A DNA stretch of 64,000 bases from Lachnospiraceae bacterium (GTDB lineage: Bacteria > Bacillota > Clostridia > Lachnospirales > Lachnospiraceae), in the NCBI GenBank assembly GCA_017540605.1, contig JAFYAS010000026.1:1-64000 (forward strand), in the 5' to 3' direction. Below are positions 1 to 8,933 of this stretch, in pieces. A program made the translations under genes and the position numbers. Below the pieces are notes generated by a model that saw only the letters and a program-made list of their open reading frames with translations, searched no databases and had not been told where the DNA came from. The first letter of the stretch is position 1. The number at the start of each line of letters is the position of its first letter.

Positions 1-167
1 ATGGATTTTTAAGGCGCGCCGCACATTTGGCTCCGCTTGTCAAGTCTTTTTAGAAAAAAGTTTTCGTGCAGGTGGGGGAAAATAAAAAATGGGATCTCAA
101 AACCCCAATATTTATGCGGCTCAGAGATTCCGAGAGGCTATGTAAGTTGAAATGGAGGACAAAGAGT
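1..167. other. Left edge, no gene recognised
   Basis: I see no gene here. The reading frame of the first secreted protein stays open back to position 66, but that part encodes no signal peptide and has no ribosome-binding site, so I treat it as leader. A GGAGG at 154-158 serves the ATG at 168. No known riboswitch could be recognised. Confidence 0.4.
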
Positions 168-1277
168 ATGAAAGAGAAGAAATTTTTAAAAATTATGTTT
201 ATGGCGGTTGTATTGTATTGTACGATTGTATTAAGTGGTAAGAATGTAAGTGCTGAGAATGGCGCCACAGGTATAAGTGTGAATACTCCGGTATATGGAA
301 GTATAGAAGAATGTAATGATTCGAAATGGTATTCTTTTAGTTCAAGTACAAGAGGGTATTTTTATGTTTCTTTTAAATTAACAGATGTAAAATCTGAAGC
401 TACATACAGTATTAAAATATATGATGCTGATAGAAAACAACTATATTTTGATTGTACTGAATCAAGTTCTGAATCGTTTTATATATCTAATGCAATAGGA
501 TCAACATATTATATTGAATTGATAAAAGAAAATCTCTCTATAGGTGAATATGAATTAAAAGTGAATTTCACAGCAGATTTAAATTGGGAGTCTGAATATA
601 ACGATACAGAAGCTTCCGCAAATCTACTAACACCAAATCAGACCGTAACAGGCACAATAAATAATGCAGGTATGTATGGTTACGATGAAGATGTTGATGT
701 ATTTAAAATATCATTAAAAAAGGATAGCATAGTAAATATTGATTTCGGTTCATCTAATGTATCAAATGCTAGAAATTTCGATTTGAATCTTTATAATTCA
801 AAAGGGGTAAAAAAACTATTAGCTAATTACTCAAATGAAAGCGAACATTTTTCCTATTATTTAGCTAAAGGAAATTATTATATTAAAGTTAGTACCTCAA
901 ATGTTAGTAGTTATACACCATATGTAATAAAATACACTACAAAAAAAATCTCTTCCGTCAAAAGTCCCACTATAAAAAATGCTACGATTAAAAAATATAG
1001 TTTATGGGGCACATATCTTTCTCAGGTTAAGCTTTCAAAAAATGTAAAGAATGTAGATACATATGAAGTTAAGGTATCAGGACAAAAGAATATGAAGAAG
1101 CCTGTTCTTACAACAACGGCGGATGCATCTAAAAATATTAATAATTTTGTTTCTAATACAGTAGGTAGTAAAAAAGCATATTATGTTCAGTTGCGTCCTT
1201 GCAAAATTGATGCCTTTGGTAAAAAGATTTATACAGGAAAGAAATCCAATGTTGTTAAAGCAAAAATAGTTGATTAA
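168..1277 (+). CDS. Secreted PPC-domain surface protein
   Basis: The likely start is the ATG at 168, nine bases after GGAGG (154-158). The frame is open further upstream, but only this start puts a signal peptide (basic MKEKKFLK, a hydrophobic core, then a VSA-like cleavage site) at the N-terminus. The mature protein has two segments resembling bacterial pre-peptidase C-terminal (PPC) beta-sandwich domains. The first is around residues 35-130. The second, around 140-255, opens with an ESEYNDTEASAN motif typical of PPC domains and contains DVDVFKISL. A C-terminal beta domain holds YEVKV, KNMKKP and YYVQLRP. The same architecture and C-terminal motifs recur in the minus-strand protein at 33936-35153, so the two are paralogues. 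No catalytic domain is present, so a cell-surface binding or structural role is inferred. Confidence 0.8.
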   Translation: MKEKKFLKIMFMAVVLYCTIVLSGKNVSAENGATGISVNTPVYGSIEECNDSKWYSFSSSTRGYFYVSFKLTDVKSEATYSIKIYDADRKQLYFDCTESSSESFYISNAIGSTYYIELIKENLSIGEYELKVNFTADLNWESEYNDTEASANLLTPNQTVTGTINNAGMYGYDEDVDVFKISLKKDSIVNIDFGSSNVSNARNFDLNLYNSKGVKKLLANYSNESEHFSYYLAKGNYYIKVSTSNVSSYTPYVIKYTTKKISSVKSPTIKNATIKKYSLWGTYLSQVKLSKNVKNVDTYEVKVSGQKNMKKPVLTTTADASKNINNFVSNTVGSKKAYYVQLRPCKIDAFGKKIYTGKKSNVVKAKIVD

Positions 1278-1288
1278 TTATGTTTATG

Positions 1289-1317
1289 GGCTTTCTGTGC
1301 ATTAAGTGCAGAAAGCC
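1289..1317 (+). terminator. Hairpin after the PPC gene
   Basis: A 9-bp perfect stem (GGCTTTCTG pairing with CAGAAAGCC, 1289-1297 and 1309-1317) lies 12 bases after the stop codon. The following sequence is only weakly T-rich, so termination is probable but not certain. Confidence 0.5.
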
Positions 1318-1426
1318 TATATGTTTGAAAAAAATATGAAATTCATAAAATCAAATTTGAAATAGCCGGTACTTATATATGGAAGGTGAAAATGCCTTAT
1401 CATAAATATAGAGGAGAATAAAAGAT

Positions 1427-1654
1427 ATGTTTTGTACGGTTTGCGGAAAACAATTAAGAGATGGAGCCAATTTTTGTTCGGGGTGCGGAGCAAAGGTTAA
1501 TTTTTCAGATTAGGATAAGGATTTGCATGCTGATTCTGAAGAAACAAATTATGTTGCCAATGAAATGACAAGTGCAATGCTAGAAACTTTTCTAATGATT
1601 AGTTTTCAAAAGCCTTTAAGAGCTATGATTCAATGTATAGGGGGTTCACTATGA
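1427..1654 (+). pseudogene. Zinc-ribbon protein gene with in-frame TAG
   Basis: ATG at 1427 follows GAGGAG and encodes 28 residues, [13 protein letters not shown]... with two CxxC knuckles (C3/C6 and C17/C20), a classic short zinc ribbon. It ends at TAG (1511-1513). The same frame then stays open for 46 more codons and stops at TGA 1652-1654, which overlaps the ATG of the following sigma-factor gene (ATGA). That is the arrangement of an intact, translationally coupled upstream gene. I infer that a roughly 75-codon gene has acquired a nonsense mutation. The alternative is a genuine 28-aa zinc-ribbon peptide followed by untranslated leader. Confidence 0.55.
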
Positions 1655-3390
1655 ACATTACAGTAGATAAAGAATTAATACAAGCAATAAATGATATGCT
1701 ATCCGGAAAAGAGGCCGGCTTCAATGTGTTCTATCAAAGAACATATGATTTTGTTTTCAAGCATTGCAGGCTCTATCTCAAAGATGAGGATTCTGCATAT
1801 GATCTTATGCAAGAGGTCTATATTAATGCGTACAATTCAATAGGAACTCTCAATGATATAAAAGCCTTACCCGGTTGGTTAAAAACTATGGCCTTTCGTC
1901 AGAGTACAAAATACTTGAGAAAGCAGCATGCTGATAGAGAGACCCTTCTTGATGAAGAGGGCGAGATGATCTTTGAGTTTCAGGAAACCTCTGATGCGAC
2001 AGTTTTACCGGGAGAGGAATTGGAGCTTAAAGAAACGGCTGATGTGATGATGAATATCATCAATGAATTACCTGATGAACAGAGAACGGCTCTTGTTGCA
2101 TATTATTATGACGAAAAGAGTGTCAATGAGATTGCTGAAATGATGGGAGTTTCAAAGGGCACTATATTATCAAGGTTAAACTATGCCAGGAAGAAATTAA
2201 AAGGTTCTGTTGAAGACTATGAAAAGAAGAGCGGCGTGCGACTTCATTCTTCTGCAGTTGGCGCAATTATCATTGCTATCAAGGTTATCGAGAGCGGATA
2301 TGTATGTGCAGATGCAGCGGCTGTATACGGTGGTGTGTGCGGTGCCGTTGGAATATCAGGAACAGGAGCTGCGACATTAACATCTTTAGAAGCTGGAGTG
2401 AGTACTATTGAGACAGGAATAGGTGCAGGTACAGAAACTGTCGGAACCGGCATAGGTATAAGTACAGAAACTGTCGGAACCGGTATAGGAGCAGGTGCCG
2501 GATCAGTTGGAGGTAGTGTAAGTGCCGCAACTTCTGCTGTTGCATCTACATCAACTGTAGCGGCTGCATCAGGAACCATAGGCGGAGTCATTGCAAAGGT
2601 AGCACTTGGTGTAACCTTGGCAGCAGCTGCAGGCGGTGGTGGTGCTCTGCTTCATCATCAGATAAGTGAAAAGAAAGCAGAAGAGGCTGTGGTTACTACA
2701 ACGGAAGTTGAGATTTCAGAAGCTTCTGAAGGCGAAACAACCAGTGAAAACAATCAGACTGAATTATCCACTGAATCGGTATCATCTGAAGAACCAACAA
2801 CCGAAGAGGATATTGCAAATATATTTCATGAATATTTGAACAATACTTTGATTGCCGAGGCAGGAACTGTCGAAAAGTCGAAAAAAGTAAGCTGGAATGA
2901 TGAAAGTAGAGGTAGCGGATATGGGGATAATACTCAGATTATTGATGGTACACCTTGCGCTGAATGGATAGATGGTGATGGTATTATTTCAGCTGATATA
3001 TGTGATTATGACAATGATGGAAAAAAAGAAATGCTCATAATAAGGGACAATAATCACTCTATTGAACTTGAAATGTATGTTTATGAAGAAGGTGCAGTAA
3101 AGCTACAATCAAAGCTTGATGACACTTCTCTAAATCTTGGTAATACAACTCCGATTGCTCCATATATTGTTGGAGAATCATATAATGATAATAGGATTAC
3201 AAGAAATGAATTTAACGGAACAAAATATATAGTTACGAATTACAGATCTTGTGATAGCGAGGAAGCTGTATTTACATCGAATATTTATGAGAATTATATA
3301 ATATATAAAGATGGTATCCTTCAACCTATTTGTGGAATTTCATGGGTTGTTGACTGTGAAATGGCAGGTGCTTGGGGAACTAAAATATGA
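1651..3390 (+). CDS. ECF-type sigma factor fused to a membrane-anchored domain (frameshifted)
   Basis: The chosen start is ATG 1651, preceded by AGGGGG at 6-bp spacing; an in-frame ATG at 1633 lacks this. Residues about 10-85 form a sigma-70 region 2 (DEDSAYDLMQEVYINAYN) and about 135-185 a region 4 helix-turn-helix (IAEMMGVSKGTILSRLNYARKKL). Then come a Gly/Thr/Ala-rich low-complexity segment with an 11-codon tandem repeat, a hydrophobic helix at about 312-333, and a Ser/Thr/Glu-rich linker. The C-terminal domain contains DYDNDGKKEMLII, similar to calcium-binding FG-GAP/VCBS-like loops. The layout suggests an ECF sigma factor tethered to the membrane by a fused extracytoplasmic sensor. The frame breaks in a G4 run at 3374-3377, and the tail continues in another frame to 3739. 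Confidence 0.75.
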   Translation: MNITVDKELIQAINDMLSGKEAGFNVFYQRTYDFVFKHCRLYLKDEDSAYDLMQEVYINAYNSIGTLNDIKALPGWLKTMAFRQSTKYLRKQHADRETLLDEEGEMIFEFQETSDATVLPGEELELKETADVMMNIINELPDEQRTALVAYYYDEKSVNEIAEMMGVSKGTILSRLNYARKKLKGSVEDYEKKSGVRLHSSAVGAIIIAIKVIESGYVCADAAAVYGGVCGAVGISGTGAATLTSLEAGVSTIETGIGAGTETVGTGIGISTETVGTGIGAGAGSVGGSVSAATSAVASTSTVAAASGTIGGVIAKVALGVTLAAAAGGGGALLHHQISEKKAEEAVVTTTEVEISEASEGETTSENNQTELSTESVSSEEPTTEEDIANIFHEYLNNTLIAEAGTVEKSKKVSWNDESRGSGYGDNTQIIDGTPCAEWIDGDGIISADICDYDNDGKKEMLIIRDNNHSIELEMYVYEEGAVKLQSKLDDTSLNLGNTTPIAPYIVGESYNDNRITRNEFNGTKYIVTNYRSCDSEEAVFTSNIYENYIIYKDGILQPICGISWVVDCEMAGAWGTKI

Positions 3391-3739
3391 TGTGATAGAT
3401 TACAATATTGTTACAGGTGAGAAGAATGCTACAATTGTAGATCAACGATACGTAGATGCAGATACTGATACCGGTGAAGAAACACTTTCTGATTATGTAG
3501 ACGGAGATAAAGAAAAAGCTTTGTTCGATAAAATTATGGGTATAGATATTGAGTCACTTGATTTGTCAAAGAATAGATTGAAATATAACATAGATGGTGA
3601 TAAACAAAGATCAATGAAGCTTTTGTCCCAGTGTAATGTAAAAGAAACTCTTATGTCGAGCGTGTTTGATTTCACTATGGCTGGCTTTGAAAATTCCACT
3701 GCATCTTATAATTGTGTCGGAGGAACCTTCAAAGAATAA
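3378..3739 (+). pseudogene. Frameshifted C-terminal tail of the membrane-fused sigma factor
   Basis: This is the continuation of the preceding gene in another frame. Removing one G from the run at 3374-3377 changes AWGTKI-stop into AWELKYDVIDYNIVTGEK and joins the two frames without a gap. The tail adds about 120 residues (IVDQRYVDADTDTGEET... through CVGGTFKE) and ends at TAA 3737-3739. No ribosome-binding site or plausible separate start is seen, so I read it as a gene fragment rather than an independent gene. A base-calling error in the G run would give the same picture. Confidence 0.65.
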
Positions 3740-3854
3740 AAAGTTTTTTGAATTTTATAAAATCAACTGCTTTTTTGTGGGTATTTATATTTGTAAACAG
3801 GAAATATTCGGAAGAGTATTTGCAAATCAAGTAAAAAAAAAGGAGCGGTGGCAT

Positions 3855-6341
3855 ATGAAAAAGAGATTATTAGCGATCATATTTTTATTAACGGTAATTT
3901 TTAGTAATTATTCCTTTGTATCTGCATCAGATTGCGAGGAAGAGGAATGCGGAGATATAGCAATTGATACCTATGAGGTTTCTCCATATTATTCTGATTC
4001 AGTTATCAAGTTTCAATATGGAATCACAGAGAATTCATCCAAATGGGATCCTCGTCCTTATGGGCTTGTTTCTTCTGTAAAAAGTCAAGGCGAACTTGGT
4101 CTTTGTTGGGATTACGCAATCCAAGCATCTGCCGAAAGCTATCTTATAACCCACAATATTGCCTCTAATACAATAGATCTTTCAGAATTGTATTGTGCAG
4201 CATGTTATTATTCAAATAATAATTACGACAAAACTTTTAAAGAATGTTGTATAGACAATCCGGGATATAATGAAGTTCAATATGTAAGAAGTACAGATGA
4301 TTTAATTTATCTCGCTTTAGAATCTAATTATCCATTAAAAGATAATCCTAAAGAAGATGATATTACCGCTCCACCCGCAGATCTTTCTAATTATTCTTAT
4401 AAGATTAATAGGGCTTATAAAAAATCTCCGGCATTTATAAATGATATGAAAAACGCCATAATAACTTATGGTGGAGGGGTTGTAAGTTTCTTTACAAATG
4501 CATATACTGGTTTTTGTATTAATACTGATGATAATAAAGATAACTATCTTGACTATTTTCCGTCGTTTGAATCTGCAACCGGTGGTCACGCAGTAGAGGT
4601 GGTCGGCTGGAATGATAATTATAAAGATGGAAAAGGGTATTGGTTGTGTAAAAACAGTTGGGGAAAGGATGATTATAAATCCGGATATCTTTGGATACCA
4701 TATTCAGCAGTATTTTATGATTCTGTCTTTTTTGAAGTAATCCCCGCAAATAAATCAATTTCAATTCAAACTTCAAACATTACTGTTAAAGTAGGAGAAA
4801 GTATAGATATTAGGAACTATATTCCTGCTTGTGAAGATATTGGCACAATAGGTACAGAATTAAAAAAAGTCTCAGATTATATTTATATACCTCAATATCC
4901 CGGAAATCAAGAAATATATGTTTATGAAGAGGGTCAAGACAATTTAATAGGTGTTATAAATGTAACAGTTCCCGCCTACATACCGATAAAAAAAGAACTT
5001 ACTCTTTATTATAAGGACGAAACTAAAACTGAGATAAATAAATATCTTCCTGCCAATGTAAAAGTATACGAATACGAAGGTAATACTAGTTCATGGATAT
5101 ACGGAACAAGAGTTATCAATGTATATGGCGGAGATTGTTCTGACAGGAAGTTCAAACTCGGAGAATTTACAGTAAATATCCTCCCCAAGACAGAACTTAC
5201 TACAAATGCAAATAAAACCCACATGTTTACCAGTTCTGTAAAAGGAAATTATCCTATAGATGCTATTCTTGATGATCATAGTGTTATAGAAGATTGTGAG
5301 GTAACAAGTAATAATCTTGATGTAGCAACTATCACATGGGGAGATAAGAGGTTTCTTTATCAGCTTAAAGGTTGTGGAGAGACAAAAATCACCGTAACTC
5401 ATAAGAGTACCGGAAAGAAAGCATCATTTACCGTAAAAGTGACTCAGACTGCTCCTACACTTGATCTTACCATTTATAAAACTGAAATAAAGGATAATGA
5501 AACAACAAGCATTTGGTACAATAGTAATAAAAGTGATGTTACTTGGGAATCTTCAATCGGATCTCTTAAAAATTATGGTGGAGACGGTCTTGCAACCTAT
5601 GTGATGTTCTTTCCCGGAACTGTTACTGAAAAGACCGATGCAGTTATAACATTTATCATACCCGGTACAGATGTGAAAAAGAGTGTAACAGTAACAGTAA
5701 ATCCTACCGTGGTTACACCGGCTGTAGATCCTTCATCAAACGTTACTCCTGCTGTTACCCCTGTTGTCACACCTGCAGTCAATCCTACACCAATCGTTAC
5801 TCCTACACAAAGCGTTGTACCAACGACTACCAATACACCCGAATATGATGTTATGCCGCCTATCGCACCTAGGACTTCTGCCACCAAATCAGAGCCCGGT
5901 GGAAAATTCACTTATAAGGATGCCACTATAAAACTCGATATAGCAAATAATGGCTTTACAGTATATGGTGGAACAAGTATTCCAAAGACTTATGTAGCAT
6001 ATCAGGGTACCTCAAAGGAGACCAAACTTTATGTAACAACAATCGGTAAGAATGCATATAAGAACTCAAAGATTAAGACACTTACTATTCCGGATACTGT
6101 CACTGAGATAAAAGATGGTGCATTTGCAGGTAGCAAGATAAAGAATATCATAATTCCAAAGAGTGTTAAAAAGATTGGTAAGAACGCATTTAAGGGATGT
6201 AAAAACCTTAAATCAATAACCTTTAAGGGAAAAACAACTCTTGTAAAGAAGAGTGGTATTGCAAAGACCGTTAAGGTCACAGTACCCAAGAAATTCAAGA
6301 AGATCTATCAATGTGCACTTAAAGGATATAAAATAAAGTAA
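3855..6341 (+). CDS. Secreted papain-family (C1A) cysteine peptidase with BspA-type LRR tail
   Basis: Start ATG 3855 follows AAAAAAAGGAG; the longer upstream frame has no ribosome-binding site. The 828-aa product begins with a signal peptide (MKKRLLAIIFLLTVIF...VSA). The peptidase domain spans about residues 60-300. Its Cys84 lies in QGELGLCWDYA, His245 in GGHAVEVVGWND and Asn267 in CKNSWG, which is the complete papain triad. Next come Ig-like/Big2-type beta segments (about 300-620) and a Pro/Thr/Val-rich stalk made of VTPAV-like repeats. The C-terminal region has BspA-type leucine-rich repeats (TLTIPDTVTEIKDGAFAGS, IIIPKSVKKIGKNAFKGC). It is a probable secreted or wall-associated protease acting on host or plant protein. 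It shares its orientation with the secreted protein that follows 15 bases later. Confidence 0.88.
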   Translation: MKKRLLAIIFLLTVIFSNYSFVSASDCEEEECGDIAIDTYEVSPYYSDSVIKFQYGITENSSKWDPRPYGLVSSVKSQGELGLCWDYAIQASAESYLITHNIASNTIDLSELYCAACYYSNNNYDKTFKECCIDNPGYNEVQYVRSTDDLIYLALESNYPLKDNPKEDDITAPPADLSNYSYKINRAYKKSPAFINDMKNAIITYGGGVVSFFTNAYTGFCINTDDNKDNYLDYFPSFESATGGHAVEVVGWNDNYKDGKGYWLCKNSWGKDDYKSGYLWIPYSAVFYDSVFFEVIPANKSISIQTSNITVKVGESIDIRNYIPACEDIGTIGTELKKVSDYIYIPQYPGNQEIYVYEEGQDNLIGVINVTVPAYIPIKKELTLYYKDETKTEINKYLPANVKVYEYEGNTSSWIYGTRVINVYGGDCSDRKFKLGEFTVNILPKTELTTNANKTHMFTSSVKGNYPIDAILDDHSVIEDCEVTSNNLDVATITWGDKRFLYQLKGCGETKITVTHKSTGKKASFTVKVTQTAPTLDLTIYKTEIKDNETTSIWYNSNKSDVTWESSIGSLKNYGGDGLATYVMFFPGTVTEKTDAVITFIIPGTDVKKSVTVTVNPTVVTPAVDPSSNVTPAVTPVVTPAVNPTPIVTPTQSVVPTTTNTPEYDVMPPIAPRTSATKSEPGGKFTYKDATIKLDIANNGFTVYGGTSIPKTYVAYQGTSKETKLYVTTIGKNAYKNSKIKTLTIPDTVTEIKDGAFAGSKIKNIIIPKSVKKIGKNAFKGCKNLKSITFKGKTTLVKKSGIAKTVKVTVPKKFKKIYQCALKGYKIK

Positions 6342-6356
6342 GGGAGACGAATGATT

Positions 6357-8753
6357 ATGAAAAAGTTAATTTCTATATTGATCGCACTGTCTATAATAAT
6401 ATCTATGTTTTCTTCTGTTCCGGCTGAAGCTAAGAATGTAGTCACTAAGTATATGGTTGTTGGAGAGAAGCTGGTCATCAAGAAGGCCAAATGGTCGAAC
6501 TCAAACAAAAGAATAGCAATTGTAAAGGGTAAACAGACTATTATCGCTAAAAAGGGCGGCAAGACTACACTAAAATCAAATATTGGCAAGAAAAAACAAC
6601 AGATAAATGTTGTTGTGCTTGCTCCGAATAAAGGAACTGTGATTCTTGATATTGGGGAAACTTTTCAGATTAAAACAAGCGGTGTTTCTTATAAGAAATT
6701 CAAGTGGACTACTGCAGATAAGAAGATCATATCCGTATCCAAGACAGGAAAAGTAAAAGCACTTTCTTCCGGTAGAGCTTATATTAGTGGTACCTACAAA
6801 AACAAGTCTATATCTGTATGGGTTTTTGTGAATAAAGATGATGAAGATGATGATCTTAATGTTGATGAAAAGCCGCTGATCTTTCCTGATAAAGAAACTA
6901 CAGAACAACCTAAAAATACAATACTACCATTTACCTTCCCTACCTATGACAATACAAACAAAGGAAATCCATACGAACCAATAACAGCAGAAAATTGGAA
7001 TGATTGGGTAAGTTGGGAATTGAATTACAATCCTAATGGTGAATTTTGTAAATGGATAGCAGAAGAGCAGGCAAAGGATCCGGGTTTTTGTTTTTGGTTT
7101 AAAGATGGGAAGATTGTGAAGTATGTATCGGATAAGCCATACACAGAAAATATTACTACTGAAGAGTCATCAACCAGTAGTGAAACAACAGAAGAGGAAG
7201 ATATTCCGTACCCATATGAAGTATTACCTGAATGTACTGTAGATATTAACGGATATACATTTAAAGTAAGCGGTATTAAAGATTCAGTATATCAATATGG
7301 TGAAAAGTATGCTACTCGTTTTGATATTGACTGGTATCCGTCTTATCTAACTGATTATTGGAATAAATATACACCTAAAACTAACGGAAATGAAATAATC
7401 TTTGAAGCAAGTCTTCCAGATATGCCTTATGATGATACTTTTTATGATCTTTTAGATGAGTTTGTGAATAAACTTAAGGTTAAATTTGATGATGGAGAAG
7501 GTTTTGAGTATTATGTTAACACAAACGATACTGAATTATGGAGCACATGTCCACGTCAAAACTGGTATAACAATCCTTATTATGAACGGCAAAAATATTA
7601 CCTCCCGGATTTTGAAATGGCACGTCCATCTTTAGTACCAAGTAAAACGAAACAGGATTTTGGCTATAATATAGATATGTACTCATCGGCTATCAGGATT
7701 TATATTCATATCAATAAAAATCCTGCTAATACGCCTGTGCCGATCACTTTATCATTTGATAATAAAGATGTTTTCAGCTTTACTTTTAATAGTAATGAAG
7801 ATATCGATTTTCTTGGATTGAGTGCCTCTGAAGCTTCTTCATATTTAACTCCGGAATCAAAGGTCTGCGTAAAAGAAAATATAGTCAATGATTATAATGA
7901 TGCTATGGCTCAATTTCAGATATTGAATAAGCTAAGTGATGAAGAAATGAAGGAATTATCATCCTTTAGAAAGTTAAAAGCCTTTTCAGTTTATATCATG
8001 GGAAAATACACTTACGATGCAATGGCATGTAATACATATGCTATGTTTATGAAAAGTGTATGTTATGATTTTCTTGACATCAGAGCAATTGCATTGACGG
8101 GTAGATTTAATACTTCGACTCATGTAACCCTTTTTACCTATGATCCTATAAATGATGATACCCGTTGTTATGATGGTCAAGGCTGCAGATTAATAGGAGA
8201 TGAATATGAGGAAAGATTGAAGAGTATTATTAATGCTAAATACAATAATTTTTCATATCCTGAAGACTATAGAGAAGTGAATCTAAATGATTATTATTAT
8301 AAGGATCCTGAAGCGTTTAAAGCATTTGCCGCAAAACAGGATAAGGAGACAAGAGAGTATTTAGAATCATTTCCAAGATCAAGATCAATGGATTATTTTG
8401 ATCAAAGAATAAAAGGGTACTATGATAAATATTGTGAAATGATAGATTTTTTAGAGGGTAAAGTTGAATCATATACTCGAATGTATAATAATATCACAGA
8501 TGATACACCAAAGGAGACCAAGGAAGAAATTATTAATGAATTAGATTATTATGAAAAATGGTTATCTGAAAAACGTGAGAATATAGATTTGTCGATGAGA
8601 GATTTGATGAAGTATTATTTTGATTATACAGGTATTTGTGTAAAAGATTATAAAGAGTATATAAATAAACAAACCGATGAAAACTTAAGAAAATATCTTG
8701 AGAAAAACTTAGAATGTGTTAACGATTCGTATAAATATTCTTATTCGAGATAA
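6357..8753 (+). CDS. Secreted transglutaminase-like protein with Ig-like domain
   Basis: ATG 6357 lies 10 bases after GGGAG; an in-frame ATG at 6351 is only 4 bases away and less likely. The product is about 798 aa with a signal peptide (MKKLISILIALSIIISMFSS...AEA). Residues about 25-165 form Lys-rich Big2/Ig-like repeats (FKWTTADKKIISVSKTGKVKAL). An acidic Thr/Glu/Ser linker and a long middle region of unknown fold follow. Around residues 540-615 a transglutaminase-like core is visible: Cys558 in MACNTYAMFMKSVC, His589 in STHVTLF and Asp606 in CYDGQG, in the right order and spacing. The C-terminus is charged and helical. Family members act as cross-linking enzymes or as peptidases; which applies here cannot be told. 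It is probably co-transcribed with the papain-like gene. Confidence 0.72.
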   Translation: MKKLISILIALSIIISMFSSVPAEAKNVVTKYMVVGEKLVIKKAKWSNSNKRIAIVKGKQTIIAKKGGKTTLKSNIGKKKQQINVVVLAPNKGTVILDIGETFQIKTSGVSYKKFKWTTADKKIISVSKTGKVKALSSGRAYISGTYKNKSISVWVFVNKDDEDDDLNVDEKPLIFPDKETTEQPKNTILPFTFPTYDNTNKGNPYEPITAENWNDWVSWELNYNPNGEFCKWIAEEQAKDPGFCFWFKDGKIVKYVSDKPYTENITTEESSTSSETTEEEDIPYPYEVLPECTVDINGYTFKVSGIKDSVYQYGEKYATRFDIDWYPSYLTDYWNKYTPKTNGNEIIFEASLPDMPYDDTFYDLLDEFVNKLKVKFDDGEGFEYYVNTNDTELWSTCPRQNWYNNPYYERQKYYLPDFEMARPSLVPSKTKQDFGYNIDMYSSAIRIYIHINKNPANTPVPITLSFDNKDVFSFTFNSNEDIDFLGLSASEASSYLTPESKVCVKENIVNDYNDAMAQFQILNKLSDEEMKELSSFRKLKAFSVYIMGKYTYDAMACNTYAMFMKSVCYDFLDIRAIALTGRFNTSTHVTLFTYDPINDDTRCYDGQGCRLIGDEYEERLKSIINAKYNNFSYPEDYREVNLNDYYYKDPEAFKAFAAKQDKETREYLESFPRSRSMDYFDQRIKGYYDKYCEMIDFLEGKVESYTRMYNNITDDTPKETKEEIINELDYYEKWLSEKRENIDLSMRDLMKYYFDYTGICVKDYKEYINKQTDENLRKYLEKNLECVNDSYKYSYSR

Positions 8754-8767
8754 TATATTGTAATCTG

Positions 8768-8801
8768 ATCGCACCCGTAACTTTTACGGGTGCGATTTTT
8801 C
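8768..8801 (+). terminator. Strong Rho-independent terminator
   Basis: A 13-bp perfect stem (8768-8780 with 8784-8796, loop CTT) is followed by a T run (8796-8800). It closes the secreted-protein operon. Confidence 0.9.
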
Positions 8802-8838
8802 TTGAATTTGTTTTCCTTCTGTGATAGACTAAATATGA

Positions 8839-8915
8839 TTTCCGCAGATTATAGATATAAAATCGCTTATAATCTGCGGAAACAGGTGCCAAAATGACAG
8901 TTTCCGCAGATTATA
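8839..8915. repeat. Three copies of a 15-bp element upstream of the ATPase gene
   Basis: The sequence TTTCCGCAGATTATA occurs at 8839-8853, inverted at 8868-8882, and direct again at 8901-8915. The first two form an inverted repeat around a 14-base centre. The third ends 19 bases before the ATPase ATG and abuts its ribosome-binding site. No further copy was noticed elsewhere in the window. The arrangement suggests protein-binding operators for the neighbouring ATPase or the edge of a mobile unit; both are inference. Confidence 0.85.
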
Positions 8916-8933
8916 GCGAAGGTGGCGTTATAT

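Noticed and set aside
2244-2591. 115-aa open frame on the minus strand opposite the sigma-factor gene
   Set aside because: It is a low-complexity Pro/Val/Thr-rich mirror of the Gly/Thr repeat on the + strand, with no start signal.
5700-5860. Tandem VTPAV-like repeats in the papain-like gene as a DNA repeat element
   Set aside because: They are an ordinary Pro/Thr-rich wall-spanning stalk and the DNA copies are irregular.
8839-8915. Possible small CRISPR array
   Set aside because: The three copies are in mixed orientation with unequal spacing and there are no cas genes.
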